Position numbers and translations under genes: made by a program. Under the pieces are notes generated by a model. The model saw only the letters and a list, made by a program, of their open reading frames with translations. It did not search any database and had not been told where the DNA came from. DNA of 64,000 bases, from positions 372,001 to 436,000 of the forward strand of contig NZ_ATUR01000004.1 of the NCBI RefSeq assembly GCF_000420305.1. The letters run 5' to 3'. The stretch is from Novosphingopyxis baekryungensis DSM 16222. GTDB taxonomy: Bacteria; Pseudomonadota; Alphaproteobacteria; Sphingomonadales; Sphingomonadaceae. This document shows positions 48,402-56,404 of this stretch, piece after piece (within the stretch, counting starts at the first letter, position 1; each line of letters opens with the position of its first letter).

Positions 48402-50480
48402 ATGGATATCATGGCGATCGCTCTGGGCGGTTGCCTTTCCGGTGACCCATGCTTTGGCCTGACGGAAGACACCGGCGGCCATATCACCTATGTACTGGGG
48501 GCGATGCGCGCGCTTTCGGAACGCGCGGATGTCGGATCGGCTGAAATTGTGACCCGCCGGTTCGAGAACCGCCAGCTGGGTTTAGTTTACGCACAACCTC
48601 ATGAAATCCTGTCCGCCAAACTGCGGATCACGCGCATCGACAGCGGCAATCCTGCCTATCTTGCCAAGGAAGCGCTGGCGCGCGATCGCGCCGCCTTCAC
48701 CCGCGCGCTGATCGCCGACTTGCGCAGTCGCCCGCGTCTGCCGGATATCATCCACGCCCATTTCGCCGATGCCGCACAGGTTGCGCTGGCCGTACGCGAT
48801 GCGCTGGGCATTCCGTTCATCTACACTGCCCATTCGCTGGGCATCGACAAGGCTCGCACCCTCGACAGGGGCGACGAGGGCCTTGCGCTGCGCATCGAGG
48901 AGGAACGCCAGGCCATGGCGGCGGCGGATGCGGTGATCGGATCGTCCCGGGACGAGTGCGAGCGGCAAGTGCCGGCTTATGGCGCAGATATCGAAGGCAA
49001 GGTGCATCGCGTGGTACCGGGCATCGATCAGCGCCAGGCGAGCGCGCAGGATATCGCAGCGGCGTCGGCGCTCATCGCGCCGTTTCTGCGCGATAGCGGC
49101 AAGCCATTGGTGCTCGCCATCGCCCGGCCCGTCGCCAAGAAAAATCTCGGCGCGCTGGTGGAAGCCGTTGCCATCGGCGCATTGCGCCACCACGCCAATC
49201 TGGTGATCCTGCCGGGTCTGCGCCGCTCGATAGAGGAGGGCGAACCCGAACAGGTGCAGGTGATGCGCGCGCTGATCGATGCCGTCGATACGCATGATCT
49301 GCACGGATCGGTCGCCTATCCGCGGCGCCATGACGCAGCAGCGGTGCGGGGGCTGTATGCTTTGGCCGCGCGGTCAGGCGGCGTGTTCGTCAACCCGGCC
49401 CTGATCGAGCCGTTCGGCCTCACTATATTGGAGGCGGCGGTGCACGGCTTGCCGGTGGTTGCCACCTGCCGGGGCGGTCCGGTCGATATTGTCGGCGATC
49501 TGGACCACGGATTGCTGGTCGACCCTGTATCGCCCAGCGCCATTGCCGGTGCGATCGAGCGTCTGCTTCAGGACCGGCCCTTGTGGCGGCGGTGTTCCGC
49601 GAACGGTCGAAACAATGTCGAAAACGTGCGCTGGTCGGCCTATGCGGCGGGTTTTCACGCCGTTGCTTCGCGCTTGCTGTCTCCGGCACGATCAACGGTG
49701 GCGCAGGGATCCGCCGAACGCTTGCTGCTTTGCGATATCGACAACACATTGACGGGCTGCGCCGCCTCTGCGCGCCGTTTTGCGCAATTTATCGAAAGCC
49801 GCCCGGACATCTGTTTCGGCGTCGCGACCGGTCGTTCGCTGGTCGAGGCGCGGCGAATCATGCGCGCCTGGCATTTGCCCGAACCGGTGATGTGGGTGAC
49901 GTCCGTCGGATCGGAAATCTACTGGCAGCACGCCATGGGCGGTTCGCGCGATGCCGATTATGCCGAGGCGATCGGTATCGACTGGGCGCCCGAAAAGCTG
50001 CGCGCTATCGCGTCGGGCATTGCCGGACTGACGCTGCAACCCTCGATCGAGCAGCGCGCGTTCAAATTGAGCTACTTTGCCGATCGTGCAGCCGCGGACC
50101 GCTTACGCACGGCAATCGCCGACGCCGCGCTGCCCGCTCGCGTGATCTTCAGCCACGGCCGATTGCTGGACATCCTGCCTGCCAAAGCCGGCAAGGCGGC
50201 GGCCATGCGCCATGTCGCACGCACGCTCGGCATCGCGTCCGGCCGCGTGATGGCGGCTGGCGACAGCGGCAATGATCTGGATATGATTGCCGAATGTCGC
50301 AACGCCGTGATCGTCGCGAATGCGGAAGCGGATCTGCTGGCCTTGGCCGGGCGCGATCATGTCTATCTTTCCCGCCAGGCCCATGCCGCCGGTGTGCTGG
50401 AAGGCCTGCGCCACATGTTGCGCGGCAGCGACGAGCCGCCCCGTCGCATGCCGTCCGCCCGTCTGGACCGCGCGGCGTGA
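48402..50480 (+). CDS. Sucrose-phosphate synthase-like GT-B fused to HAD phosphatase
   Basis: A 692-residue two-domain protein. Residues 1 to about 430 are a GT-B retaining glycosyltransferase of family GT4 with GGHITYVLGAM at the start, VPGID, and the donor-binding EPFGLTILE (Glu336 and Glu344). Residues about 440-690 are a HAD-IIB phosphatase: LLLCDIDNTLTG (Asp445 and Asp447), GVATGRS, and MAAGDSGNDLDM. This is the layout of bidomain sucrose-phosphate synthase/phosphatase. Making sucrose from UDP-glucose and fructose-6-phosphate is the likely reaction, but neighbours suggest other glycosides. ATG 48402 has GGGGAAG upstream. It overlaps the next gene by four bases. Confidence 0.85.
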   Translation: MDIMAIALGGCLSGDPCFGLTEDTGGHITYVLGAMRALSERADVGSAEIVTRRFENRQLGLVYAQPHEILSAKLRITRIDSGNPAYLAKEALARDRAAFTRALIADLRSRPRLPDIIHAHFADAAQVALAVRDALGIPFIYTAHSLGIDKARTLDRGDEGLALRIEEERQAMAAADAVIGSSRDECERQVPAYGADIEGKVHRVVPGIDQRQASAQDIAAASALIAPFLRDSGKPLVLAIARPVAKKNLGALVEAVAIGALRHHANLVILPGLRRSIEEGEPEQVQVMRALIDAVDTHDLHGSVAYPRRHDAAAVRGLYALAARSGGVFVNPALIEPFGLTILEAAVHGLPVVATCRGGPVDIVGDLDHGLLVDPVSPSAIAGAIERLLQDRPLWRRCSANGRNNVENVRWSAYAAGFHAVASRLLSPARSTVAQGSAERLLLCDIDNTLTGCAASARRFAQFIESRPDICFGVATGRSLVEARRIMRAWHLPEPVMWVTSVGSEIYWQHAMGGSRDADYAEAIGIDWAPEKLRAIASGIAGLTLQPSIEQRAFKLSYFADRAAADRLRTAIADAALPARVIFSHGRLLDILPAKAGKAAAMRHVARTLGIASGRVMAAGDSGNDLDMIAECRNAVIVANAEADLLALAGRDHVYLSRQAHAAGVLEGLRHMLRGSDEPPRRMPSARLDRAA

Positions 50481-51625
50481 ACCGCGCCGAAGGCCCGATC
50501 GGCTATTTCGTGCATCACCAGGGGCGCGGCCATGCCGAGCGGGCGGCGGCCTTTGCCCATGCCCTGCCACCAGCCCGCCGCATCAACTTTTTCTGCGCGC
50601 GCGACGATATCTTTCCGCCCCTGCCCGCCCATGCCGAGGTGATCGCGATCCCCTCCCTGTTCGAGCAGGGCGACCAGCCTGATCATGCGATGGGCTCCGC
50701 CCATACGCCCGAGACGCTGCACTGCGCCCCGCTCGGCTGGCCGTCGATCACCTTGGCGATTGCGACCATCACCCAATGGTTTGCCGAGCATCATCCGGCC
50801 CTGTTCATTACCGATGTGTCGGCGGAGCTTGCGCAGCTGGCCCGGATCGCATCGGTGCCGCATCTGTGCGTGCTGCAACATGGGGACCGCAGCGATGCCG
50901 GGCACATGGCCGCTTATGCCGGGGCAATAGGCCTTTTGGCGCCCTATGCCGACGCCTTGGAGCAGAGCGACCGCCCTGCGTGGATGATCGCCAAGACCAT
51001 CTATGCAGGCGGCATCGGCGTGGACACGGCCCGGCTTGGCGACCGCGACGGCGCGCGGGCGAGACTGGGCCTGGACCCCGCCACCGAGCTGGTCGTGGTG
51101 CTGGGCGGGGGCGGCGGCCATGGCCTGCCATCGGTGCCCTTGACCCTTGGCGCGCGGGCAGAGCCGGGCACACAATGGGTCACGCTGGGCAAGGTGCAGA
51201 GCGAATGGCACGAGACGCCGCCGCCCAATCTGCGGCATCTGGGCTGGGTCGATAATCCGGAAGACTGGATTTCGGCCGCAGACCGGATCGTCTCCAGCGC
51301 CGGGAACACCACGGTCCATATGGTGGCGGCAGCCGCCAAACCATGGGTGGTGGTGCCGGAATGGCGCTACTTTTCCGAACAATTGCGCAAGGCCGAAGCG
51401 CTGGAACGCGCCGGAGCGGCAGCGGTATCGGCAAGCTGGCCCGCCCGTGCCGAGGATTGGCGGACCTTGTGGGCCAAGGCGGCTGCGATCGACCCCGATG
51501 TGCAACGCGGTCTCTCACAGGCAAATGCGGCCCGGCACGCCGCCGCTGCGGTGGAAGCGCTGATCACCCGGATCTGGCAACCCGTTGCCGAAACCCACCA
51601 TGCCAATAAAGGCTGCGCCGCATGA
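50477..51625 (+). CDS. MurG/GT28-like glycosyltransferase
   Basis: A 382-residue protein starting at GTG 50477, which overlaps the SPS-like stop (GTGA). The N-terminus GPIGYFVHHQGRGHAERAAAFAHAL and the C-terminal GGGGGHGLPSVPL ... ADRIVSSAGNTTVHMVAAAAKP match GT-B enzymes of the MurG/GT28 class, which use nucleotide sugars and bind the donor through a glycine-rich loop. The acceptor is unknown. The gene continues straight into the GT2 gene with an ATGA overlap. Confidence 0.85.
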   Translation: MNRAEGPIGYFVHHQGRGHAERAAAFAHALPPARRINFFCARDDIFPPLPAHAEVIAIPSLFEQGDQPDHAMGSAHTPETLHCAPLGWPSITLAIATITQWFAEHHPALFITDVSAELAQLARIASVPHLCVLQHGDRSDAGHMAAYAGAIGLLAPYADALEQSDRPAWMIAKTIYAGGIGVDTARLGDRDGARARLGLDPATELVVVLGGGGGHGLPSVPLTLGARAEPGTQWVTLGKVQSEWHETPPPNLRHLGWVDNPEDWISAADRIVSSAGNTTVHMVAAAAKPWVVVPEWRYFSEQLRKAEALERAGAAAVSASWPARAEDWRTLWAKAAAIDPDVQRGLSQANAARHAAAAVEALITRIWQPVAETHHANKGCAA

Positions 51626-52566
51626 CCATTTCCATCTGCACCCTGGCTTTCGGACGCGCGGCGCATCTCGCCAATCTGGTGCGCGGGCTGGATCGATCCA
51701 CGCGCGTGCCGGACGAGCTGGTCATTGCGTTGATGCAGCCCACGCCGTTCGATCTGCCGGAGGTCCGTTTTCCCGTGCGCCAGCTGATGATGGACGGCGA
51801 TGGCATTCCGCTGGCCGCCGCGCGCAACGCCGCGGCGCGGGGTGCATCGGGCGACCGGCTGATCTTTCTGGACGTCGATTGCATTCCCGGCCCCGATCTG
51901 GTGGCCGATTATGCCGACGCCATGGCGTCGCGATCGGGCGTATTCATGGGCGAAGTGGCCTATTTGCCGGCCGATGCAGATGCGCAAAGCCTGAATTTCG
52001 AGGCGTTCGACCGGCGCGGTGTCAAACATAGCGAGCGGGCTGGCCCGCCATTAGAGGACGTCGGCCCCTGCTGCGATTATCGCTGCTTCTGGTCGCTCAA
52101 CTTCGCGCTATCGGCGCGCGATTTCACTGCGGTCGGCGGATTTGACGAGCGCTATAGCGGCTATGGCGGCGAGGATACCGATTTCGGCCGGATGGTGGCC
52201 GCGGCGAACATGCCGATCTGGTGGGTGCGCGGCGCCAAGGCTTATCACCAATATCATCCGCACCACATGCCGCCGGTGCATCATCTCGACAGTGTGCTTG
52301 CCAATGCGCGCACCTTCGAGGCCAAATGGGGGGAGCCGACGATGCAGCACTGGCTGCGCGCCTTCCGCCTGATGGGTCTGATAGACCGCACCGCCGATGG
52401 CTGGATAAAATTGCGCGATCCGTCCGACGCCGATCTGGCGCTGACCCAGCAGCAACAGCACCAGCCCTATGCCAGCAGCGCCGCCGTGCTGGCGCAGCTG
52501 GAAGCCGAGGCTTCGGCAGGTTCCGGCGCCGGAAAGTCCGCAGCAGCGGAGATGGCACGCCTGTAG
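51622..52566 (+). CDS. Family 2 glycosyltransferase
   Basis: A 314-residue GT-A enzyme. ISICTLAFGRAAHLANLVRGL starts the fold; LIFLDVDCIPGPD carries the DxD metal site; GGFDERYSGYGGEDTDFG is the galactosyltransferase-like acceptor region; and HQYHPHHMPPVHH follows. A polyglutamine-like HQ stretch (LTQQQQHQPYAS) precedes a low-complexity tail. The last 100 bases overlap the opposing GT4 gene in antisense. Its substrate is not readable from sequence. Confidence 0.88.
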   Translation: MTISICTLAFGRAAHLANLVRGLDRSTRVPDELVIALMQPTPFDLPEVRFPVRQLMMDGDGIPLAAARNAAARGASGDRLIFLDVDCIPGPDLVADYADAMASRSGVFMGEVAYLPADADAQSLNFEAFDRRGVKHSERAGPPLEDVGPCCDYRCFWSLNFALSARDFTAVGGFDERYSGYGGEDTDFGRMVAAANMPIWWVRGAKAYHQYHPHHMPPVHHLDSVLANARTFEAKWGEPTMQHWLRAFRLMGLIDRTADGWIKLRDPSDADLALTQQQQHQPYASSAAVLAQLEAEASAGSGAGKSAAAEMARL

Positions 52567-53594
52567 CAGCGCTCATATCCGTCGATCATCCGGTCGACCG
52601 AAAACAGCGCCTCTATCCGCGTTCGGCATCGATGCGCGACCGTGCCATAATCCGCCAACATCGCGGCCGCCAGCGCCGCGACATCACCAGCCGGAACGAT
52701 CGCCCCGCAATCGCCCACCACTTCGCGCATCGCGCCGCGATCGAACGCAATAACCGGAACGCCGCAGGCCAGTGCCTCGGCGGCAACCAGGCCAAAGGGC
52801 TCATCCCACATCGGCGTAACCACGACGGCGCGGGCGGCGGCCACATGATTGCGCAGCGCCGCGCCGGACAGATGCCCGAGATAGCGGATCGCACTGCCCA
52901 GTGCAGGCACCACGAACTCGGCATGATACTCCGCATCCTCGATAGCGCCGATGATATCGAGCGGTACATCGGCCTGTGCAGCGGCGGCCACCGCCTCACG
53001 CAAACCCTTGTTCGGCGTGATCCGCCCGAACCAGAGCAGGCGGTTTCCACGCCGCGCGCTGTCGGGCCAGACCGCAAGATCGATGCCGTTATGAACCACA
53101 TGCAGATTGCTGGCCGCGCCTTGCGTCCAGAGCGCGCGCTGCTGGTGCGAGGTGACGGTAAACTGCTGGCGATCATCCCCAAAAGCCGCACTCACGGCCT
53201 GCTTCATGCGGGCAAAGGGTGGCACATGCTGGGAACTCACCATAGCCTGGCCGTCGCGGCTGGCCCACGCGATCAGCTCCGGGAACAGCGAATTGTTGTG
53301 CACCACATCGAACCTGCCCGTGCGCACGCCCTGCCATGCCGAGGCGAAGGCGGCGCGTTGATAGGCGTCCAGCGCAGGCGTGCCACGCCAGACCGTCCAG
53401 GGGTATATGGCTTCATAAGGTGCCGGGCAGATTGCTTCCAGACGGGGCGCATCGGACCCTTTGGCGGCAAACAGGGTGACCGCATGGCCGCGCTGTTCGA
53501 GCGCGCGGACCAGCGCATGGCCATGGCTCTCCATGCCGCCCATGAATGGCTCGGCAATGGCGTGACGAATATGCGCGATGATCGCAATTTTCAT
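52467..53594 (-). CDS. Family 4 glycosyltransferase, opposing strand
   Basis: A 375-residue GT-B enzyme from ATG 53594 (MKIAIIAHIRHA). It has the GGMESHGHALVRAL acceptor-side motif, LLWFGRITPNKGLREAV and the donor site DEPFGLVAAEALACGVP. It faces the GT2 gene and the two 3' ends share 100 bases on opposite strands. It may belong to the same glycan pathway. Being divergent from the Crp gene, it is a candidate target of that regulator. Confidence 0.9.
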   Translation of the reverse strand: MKIAIIAHIRHAIAEPFMGGMESHGHALVRALEQRGHAVTLFAAKGSDAPRLEAICPAPYEAIYPWTVWRGTPALDAYQRAAFASAWQGVRTGRFDVVHNNSLFPELIAWASRDGQAMVSSQHVPPFARMKQAVSAAFGDDRQQFTVTSHQQRALWTQGAASNLHVVHNGIDLAVWPDSARRGNRLLWFGRITPNKGLREAVAAAAQADVPLDIIGAIEDAEYHAEFVVPALGSAIRYLGHLSGAALRNHVAAARAVVVTPMWDEPFGLVAAEALACGVPVIAFDRGAMREVVGDCGAIVPAGDVAALAAAMLADYGTVAHRCRTRIEALFSVDRMIDGYERCYRRAISAAADFPAPEPAEASASSCASTAALLA

Positions 53595-53797
53595 AATCGG
53601 TGGGTGGCCCCTGCGATGCGCCAGCGCTCCCTTGGGCCGCGTTCTGCGCCTCTGTAAACTTGCTTGGACGTTGCGCGTTCCGGAGCCTATCAAAGGCTAA
53701 GTTGATCGACATGGGTAAAAATTCATAGGGCGAGCCGCATTCGGGCAAGAGCGGCGCCGCTTTCCTGATCGACACGGCAAACAGGCGGGCACAGCAT

Positions 53798-54583
53798 ATG
53801 GCAGACGATCTCTATCCGCTTACCGGTCGCTTCTTACAGGGCCGGCTGCGCCATGGCATGGACCAGCGCGAGCTGAACATTCTGGAAGGTCTGATCGATC
53901 GGACCGAGTTGTTGCAGGGCGAAAGCACGATCCTGCACCGCGGCGATTTTTGCGAATACAGCACCATGCTGATCGAAGGCATGGCCATCCGATCGATTGC
54001 CGATCATGAGGGAAAATCGCACATCGTGGGCTTCCAGGTGCCGGGAGACTTTGTCGATCTCCACGGATTTGCGCTCAAACGCCTGGATCATGATCTGACC
54101 GTGCTTGGCCGGGCGCGCGTGGGCTATGTGCCGCATGAACGGCTGCGCGCCGTGATGACGCAGGAGCCGCACCTGGCGCGCATCTTCTGGTTCAGCACGC
54201 TGCTAGATGCATCCATCCACCGTGAATGGATCATGAAGACCACGCAGCTGCGCGCCGTCGGTCGCATGGCGCATTTCTTTGCCGAGCTCTGGTATCGTCT
54301 GCGCATGGTGGCGCTGGGCGATGCCAGCGGTTTCCAGACGCCGCTCACCCAGACTCATCTCGCCTCCATCTGCGGAATATCCACCATCCATGTCAGCCGA
54401 ACGCTGCGCGATTTGCGCGAAGGCGGCGTCCTCGATTTCCAGCGGGGCCGGATCACGATCCTGGATAGCGACAAGCTGAAGACCATAGCCCGGTTCGATC
54501 CGGCCTATCTCTATGGCGAGGGCGGCCTGGCGGTCGGCAATGCGCTGGACAAGGGAACGCCTGAAACACTGGTAGATGGATGA
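53798..54583 (+). CDS. Crp/Fnr family transcriptional regulator
   Basis: A 261-residue regulator with an N-terminal cyclic-nucleotide-binding-type beta-roll (ESTILHRGDFCEYSTMLIEGMAIRSI ... VGFQVPGDFVDLHGF), a long dimer helix, and a C-terminal winged helix (TQTHLASICGISTIHVSRTLRDLREGG). The N-terminal cysteine cluster of true Fnr is absent, so oxygen sensing by an iron-sulfur cluster is unlikely. The stop overlaps the sulfotransferase start (ATGA), a strong hint of a joint role. The upstream 200 bases may be autoregulated and shared with the opposing GT4 gene. Confidence 0.9.
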   Translation: MADDLYPLTGRFLQGRLRHGMDQRELNILEGLIDRTELLQGESTILHRGDFCEYSTMLIEGMAIRSIADHEGKSHIVGFQVPGDFVDLHGFALKRLDHDLTVLGRARVGYVPHERLRAVMTQEPHLARIFWFSTLLDASIHREWIMKTTQLRAVGRMAHFFAELWYRLRMVALGDASGFQTPLTQTHLASICGISTIHVSRTLRDLREGGVLDFQRGRITILDSDKLKTIARFDPAYLYGEGGLAVGNALDKGTPETLVDG

Positions 54584-55356
54584 GCGATTTTACCGGCCGC
54601 TATGTTTTCGTCGGCGGCCTGCATCGCACCGGTACCAGCCTGGTGGCGCGGCTGATCGGCCATCATCCGGACGTGCGTGAGATCACAGGCTCCCCCGCCC
54701 CGGAAAATGAGGGATGCTATCTGCAAGGCGCCATAGCGCACACGGCGCGGCACGGGCGCCCGGCGCATTTCGCCACCGATCCGCAGCAACATCATATCGA
54801 GGGGTCACGGTTCGACCGGCTGGACGTGCGGATCCGCATGGAAAGCGACTGGGGCCGATGGTTCGAAGCGGGCGGTGCCTGGCGCGTGGAGAAATCCCCG
54901 GTCAATCTGACACGCATGCGGCTGTACCAGCAGCTGTTTCCGCTATCGCAATTCGTCATCGTTCTGCGCCATCCGGAAGCCATGGCCGCAGCGATGGCCA
55001 AATGGACCGATCGGGCGCCGGTAGACCTGATCGACCATGCGCTCGATGCCTATGCCCGGATGGAGGCCGATCTGCCTTATCTGCACGCGGCTTTCGTGCT
55101 GCGCTATGAAGATCTGGTGGCCGATTCGGATGGCATGACGGCACGCCTCCACCACTTCCTCGATCTGCCTCCAGCCGCCCCCGCGGAGCCGGTTATCGAC
55201 GGCAACCTAGCGTATCGGGCGACGGCGCGGCTTTCCCCTGGACAGGCCCTGAAAGCCACCCATTGGGGCTATGCGCCCGGTCTGGGTGTCCAGCCGTTTG
55301 ACCCGTGGCTTGCCCATCCCCTGCGCGCCATACGCGATCGGGCGCAGCAGATTTGA
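54580..55356 (+). CDS. Sulfotransferase family protein
   Basis: A 258-residue PAPS-dependent sulfotransferase. FVGGLHRTGTSLVARLIGHHPDVREI is the 5'-phosphosulfate loop; WRVEKSPVNLTRMR and FVIVLRHPEAMAAAMAKW carry the 3'-phosphate-binding RxxxxxxxS-like region; VLRYEDLVAD is also typical. It probably sulfates a glycan or lipid made by the preceding genes. ATG overlap with the Crp/Fnr gene is four bases. Whether the acceptor is an exopolysaccharide, glycolipid or small glycoside cannot be told. Confidence 0.88.
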   Translation: MSDFTGRYVFVGGLHRTGTSLVARLIGHHPDVREITGSPAPENEGCYLQGAIAHTARHGRPAHFATDPQQHHIEGSRFDRLDVRIRMESDWGRWFEAGGAWRVEKSPVNLTRMRLYQQLFPLSQFVIVLRHPEAMAAAMAKWTDRAPVDLIDHALDAYARMEADLPYLHAAFVLRYEDLVADSDGMTARLHHFLDLPPAAPAEPVIDGNLAYRATARLSPGQALKATHWGYAPGLGVQPFDPWLAHPLRAIRDRAQQI

Positions 55357-55480
55357 ACGATGCTCTGCCAGGAGCTTACAGCTACCGTATGACCAAGTCC
55401 TTCCAGCGTATTTCACAATACGCCCGGCGTAATCATTTTGTCAAAACCCGTCCTTTGTCGGTCCAACTATAGATCAGACA

Positions 55481-56404
55481 ATGGCAGCCATAGTCCTCCG
55501 CCAAAGACTGATATGGGGATTGGATATGTTGCTGCGTACTGACAGAAAGACTGTGCACATTCGGCCATTGAGGGCCGGTTTTATGACCACCTGCTCTGTG
55601 GCATGCCTTTTGGGAATGGGCCTGTTGTCGCAGCCAGCCTCGGCGCAGATCGGGGCTTCCGAGTCCGTCGTGGGCGTCTGTTCAGGGGTCAGTCTGCCAC
55701 GGTCTGTCGTGACCGATATCATGGGCCCAGTGAACAGGGGGATCGTCGCGCCCATCGAGAATAGGGTGAACGCGTTGATCGGGGCCACGCTCGGCCTCGT
55801 GCTAACGCCGCTGTCCATTGATGTGGAAGGATTGCTGGAAGATGCCGCCGATGGCGAGCCGATTACCCTTCGCGCCATAGCCGCCGATGGCACCATTGTG
55901 GGGCCGACCGACTTATGCCGCGCGCAGGCCGATAGCTACGGCCTGACCGATCCGAAGGGCATTGCGATCGGCGGCAACCAGATCACCGGCTTGGGCCAGA
56001 ACGGCGCGCAAGCCTCGGCAGCCGATGTCGATGCCATCGCCTTTGGCAATGGCGCCGTCGCCCAGGCCGGAGCGAGCGGGAGCGTGGCGCTGGGCCATGA
56101 CGCCACCGTCAGCGCGGCAAGCAGCGTGGCTCTTGGTCAGGGCTCTGCCGCCAGCCGCGGTGCGCAAATCGGCTATACCGCTTTTGGACTAACGAATGCG
56201 CAAAGCTCGGCCGGCGAAGTATCGGTCGGCTCGGTCGGCGCATTGCGCCAGATCACCAATGTCGCGGCCGGCAGCGCGGCGACGGACGCCGCTACGGTTG
56301 GCCAGGTGCAGGGCGCGATCAATCAGGTCAACGCGCTGGCTGCCAATGCGGTGAGCTATGACAGCGGGGCGCAGCAGCAAATCACACTTGGGGGGACCGC
56401 GTAA
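55481..56404 (+). CDS. Trimeric autotransporter adhesin, N-terminal half (split gene)
   Basis: The signal peptide is long (about 50 residues from ATG 55481, ending SQPASAQ), or starts at ATG 55526, which has a GGGGA upstream. Then come about 90 residues of variable sequence and YadA-like head repeats: AIAFGNGAVAQAGASGSVALGHDATVSAASSVALGQGSAA, and a neck with QITNVAAGSAATDAATVGQV. The frame stops at TAA 56402-56404 (TAATG), right where a coiled-coil stalk continues in another frame. A run of six G (56390-56395) just before the stop is one base short of joining the two parts. Alone, this half has no membrane anchor. Confidence 0.8.
   Translation: MAAIVLRQRLIWGLDMLLRTDRKTVHIRPLRAGFMTTCSVACLLGMGLLSQPASAQIGASESVVGVCSGVSLPRSVVTDIMGPVNRGIVAPIENRVNALIGATLGLVLTPLSIDVEGLLEDAADGEPITLRAIAADGTIVGPTDLCRAQADSYGLTDPKGIAIGGNQITGLGQNGAQASAADVDAIAFGNGAVAQAGASGSVALGHDATVSAASSVALGQGSAASRGAQIGYTAFGLTNAQSSAGEVSVGSVGALRQITNVAAGSAATDAATVGQVQGAINQVNALAANAVSYDSGAQQQITLGGTA

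Noticed and set aside
53690-53720. Fnr-type box between the GT4 and Crp genes
   Set aside because: TTGATCGACATGG matches only one half of TTGAT-N4-ATCAA.
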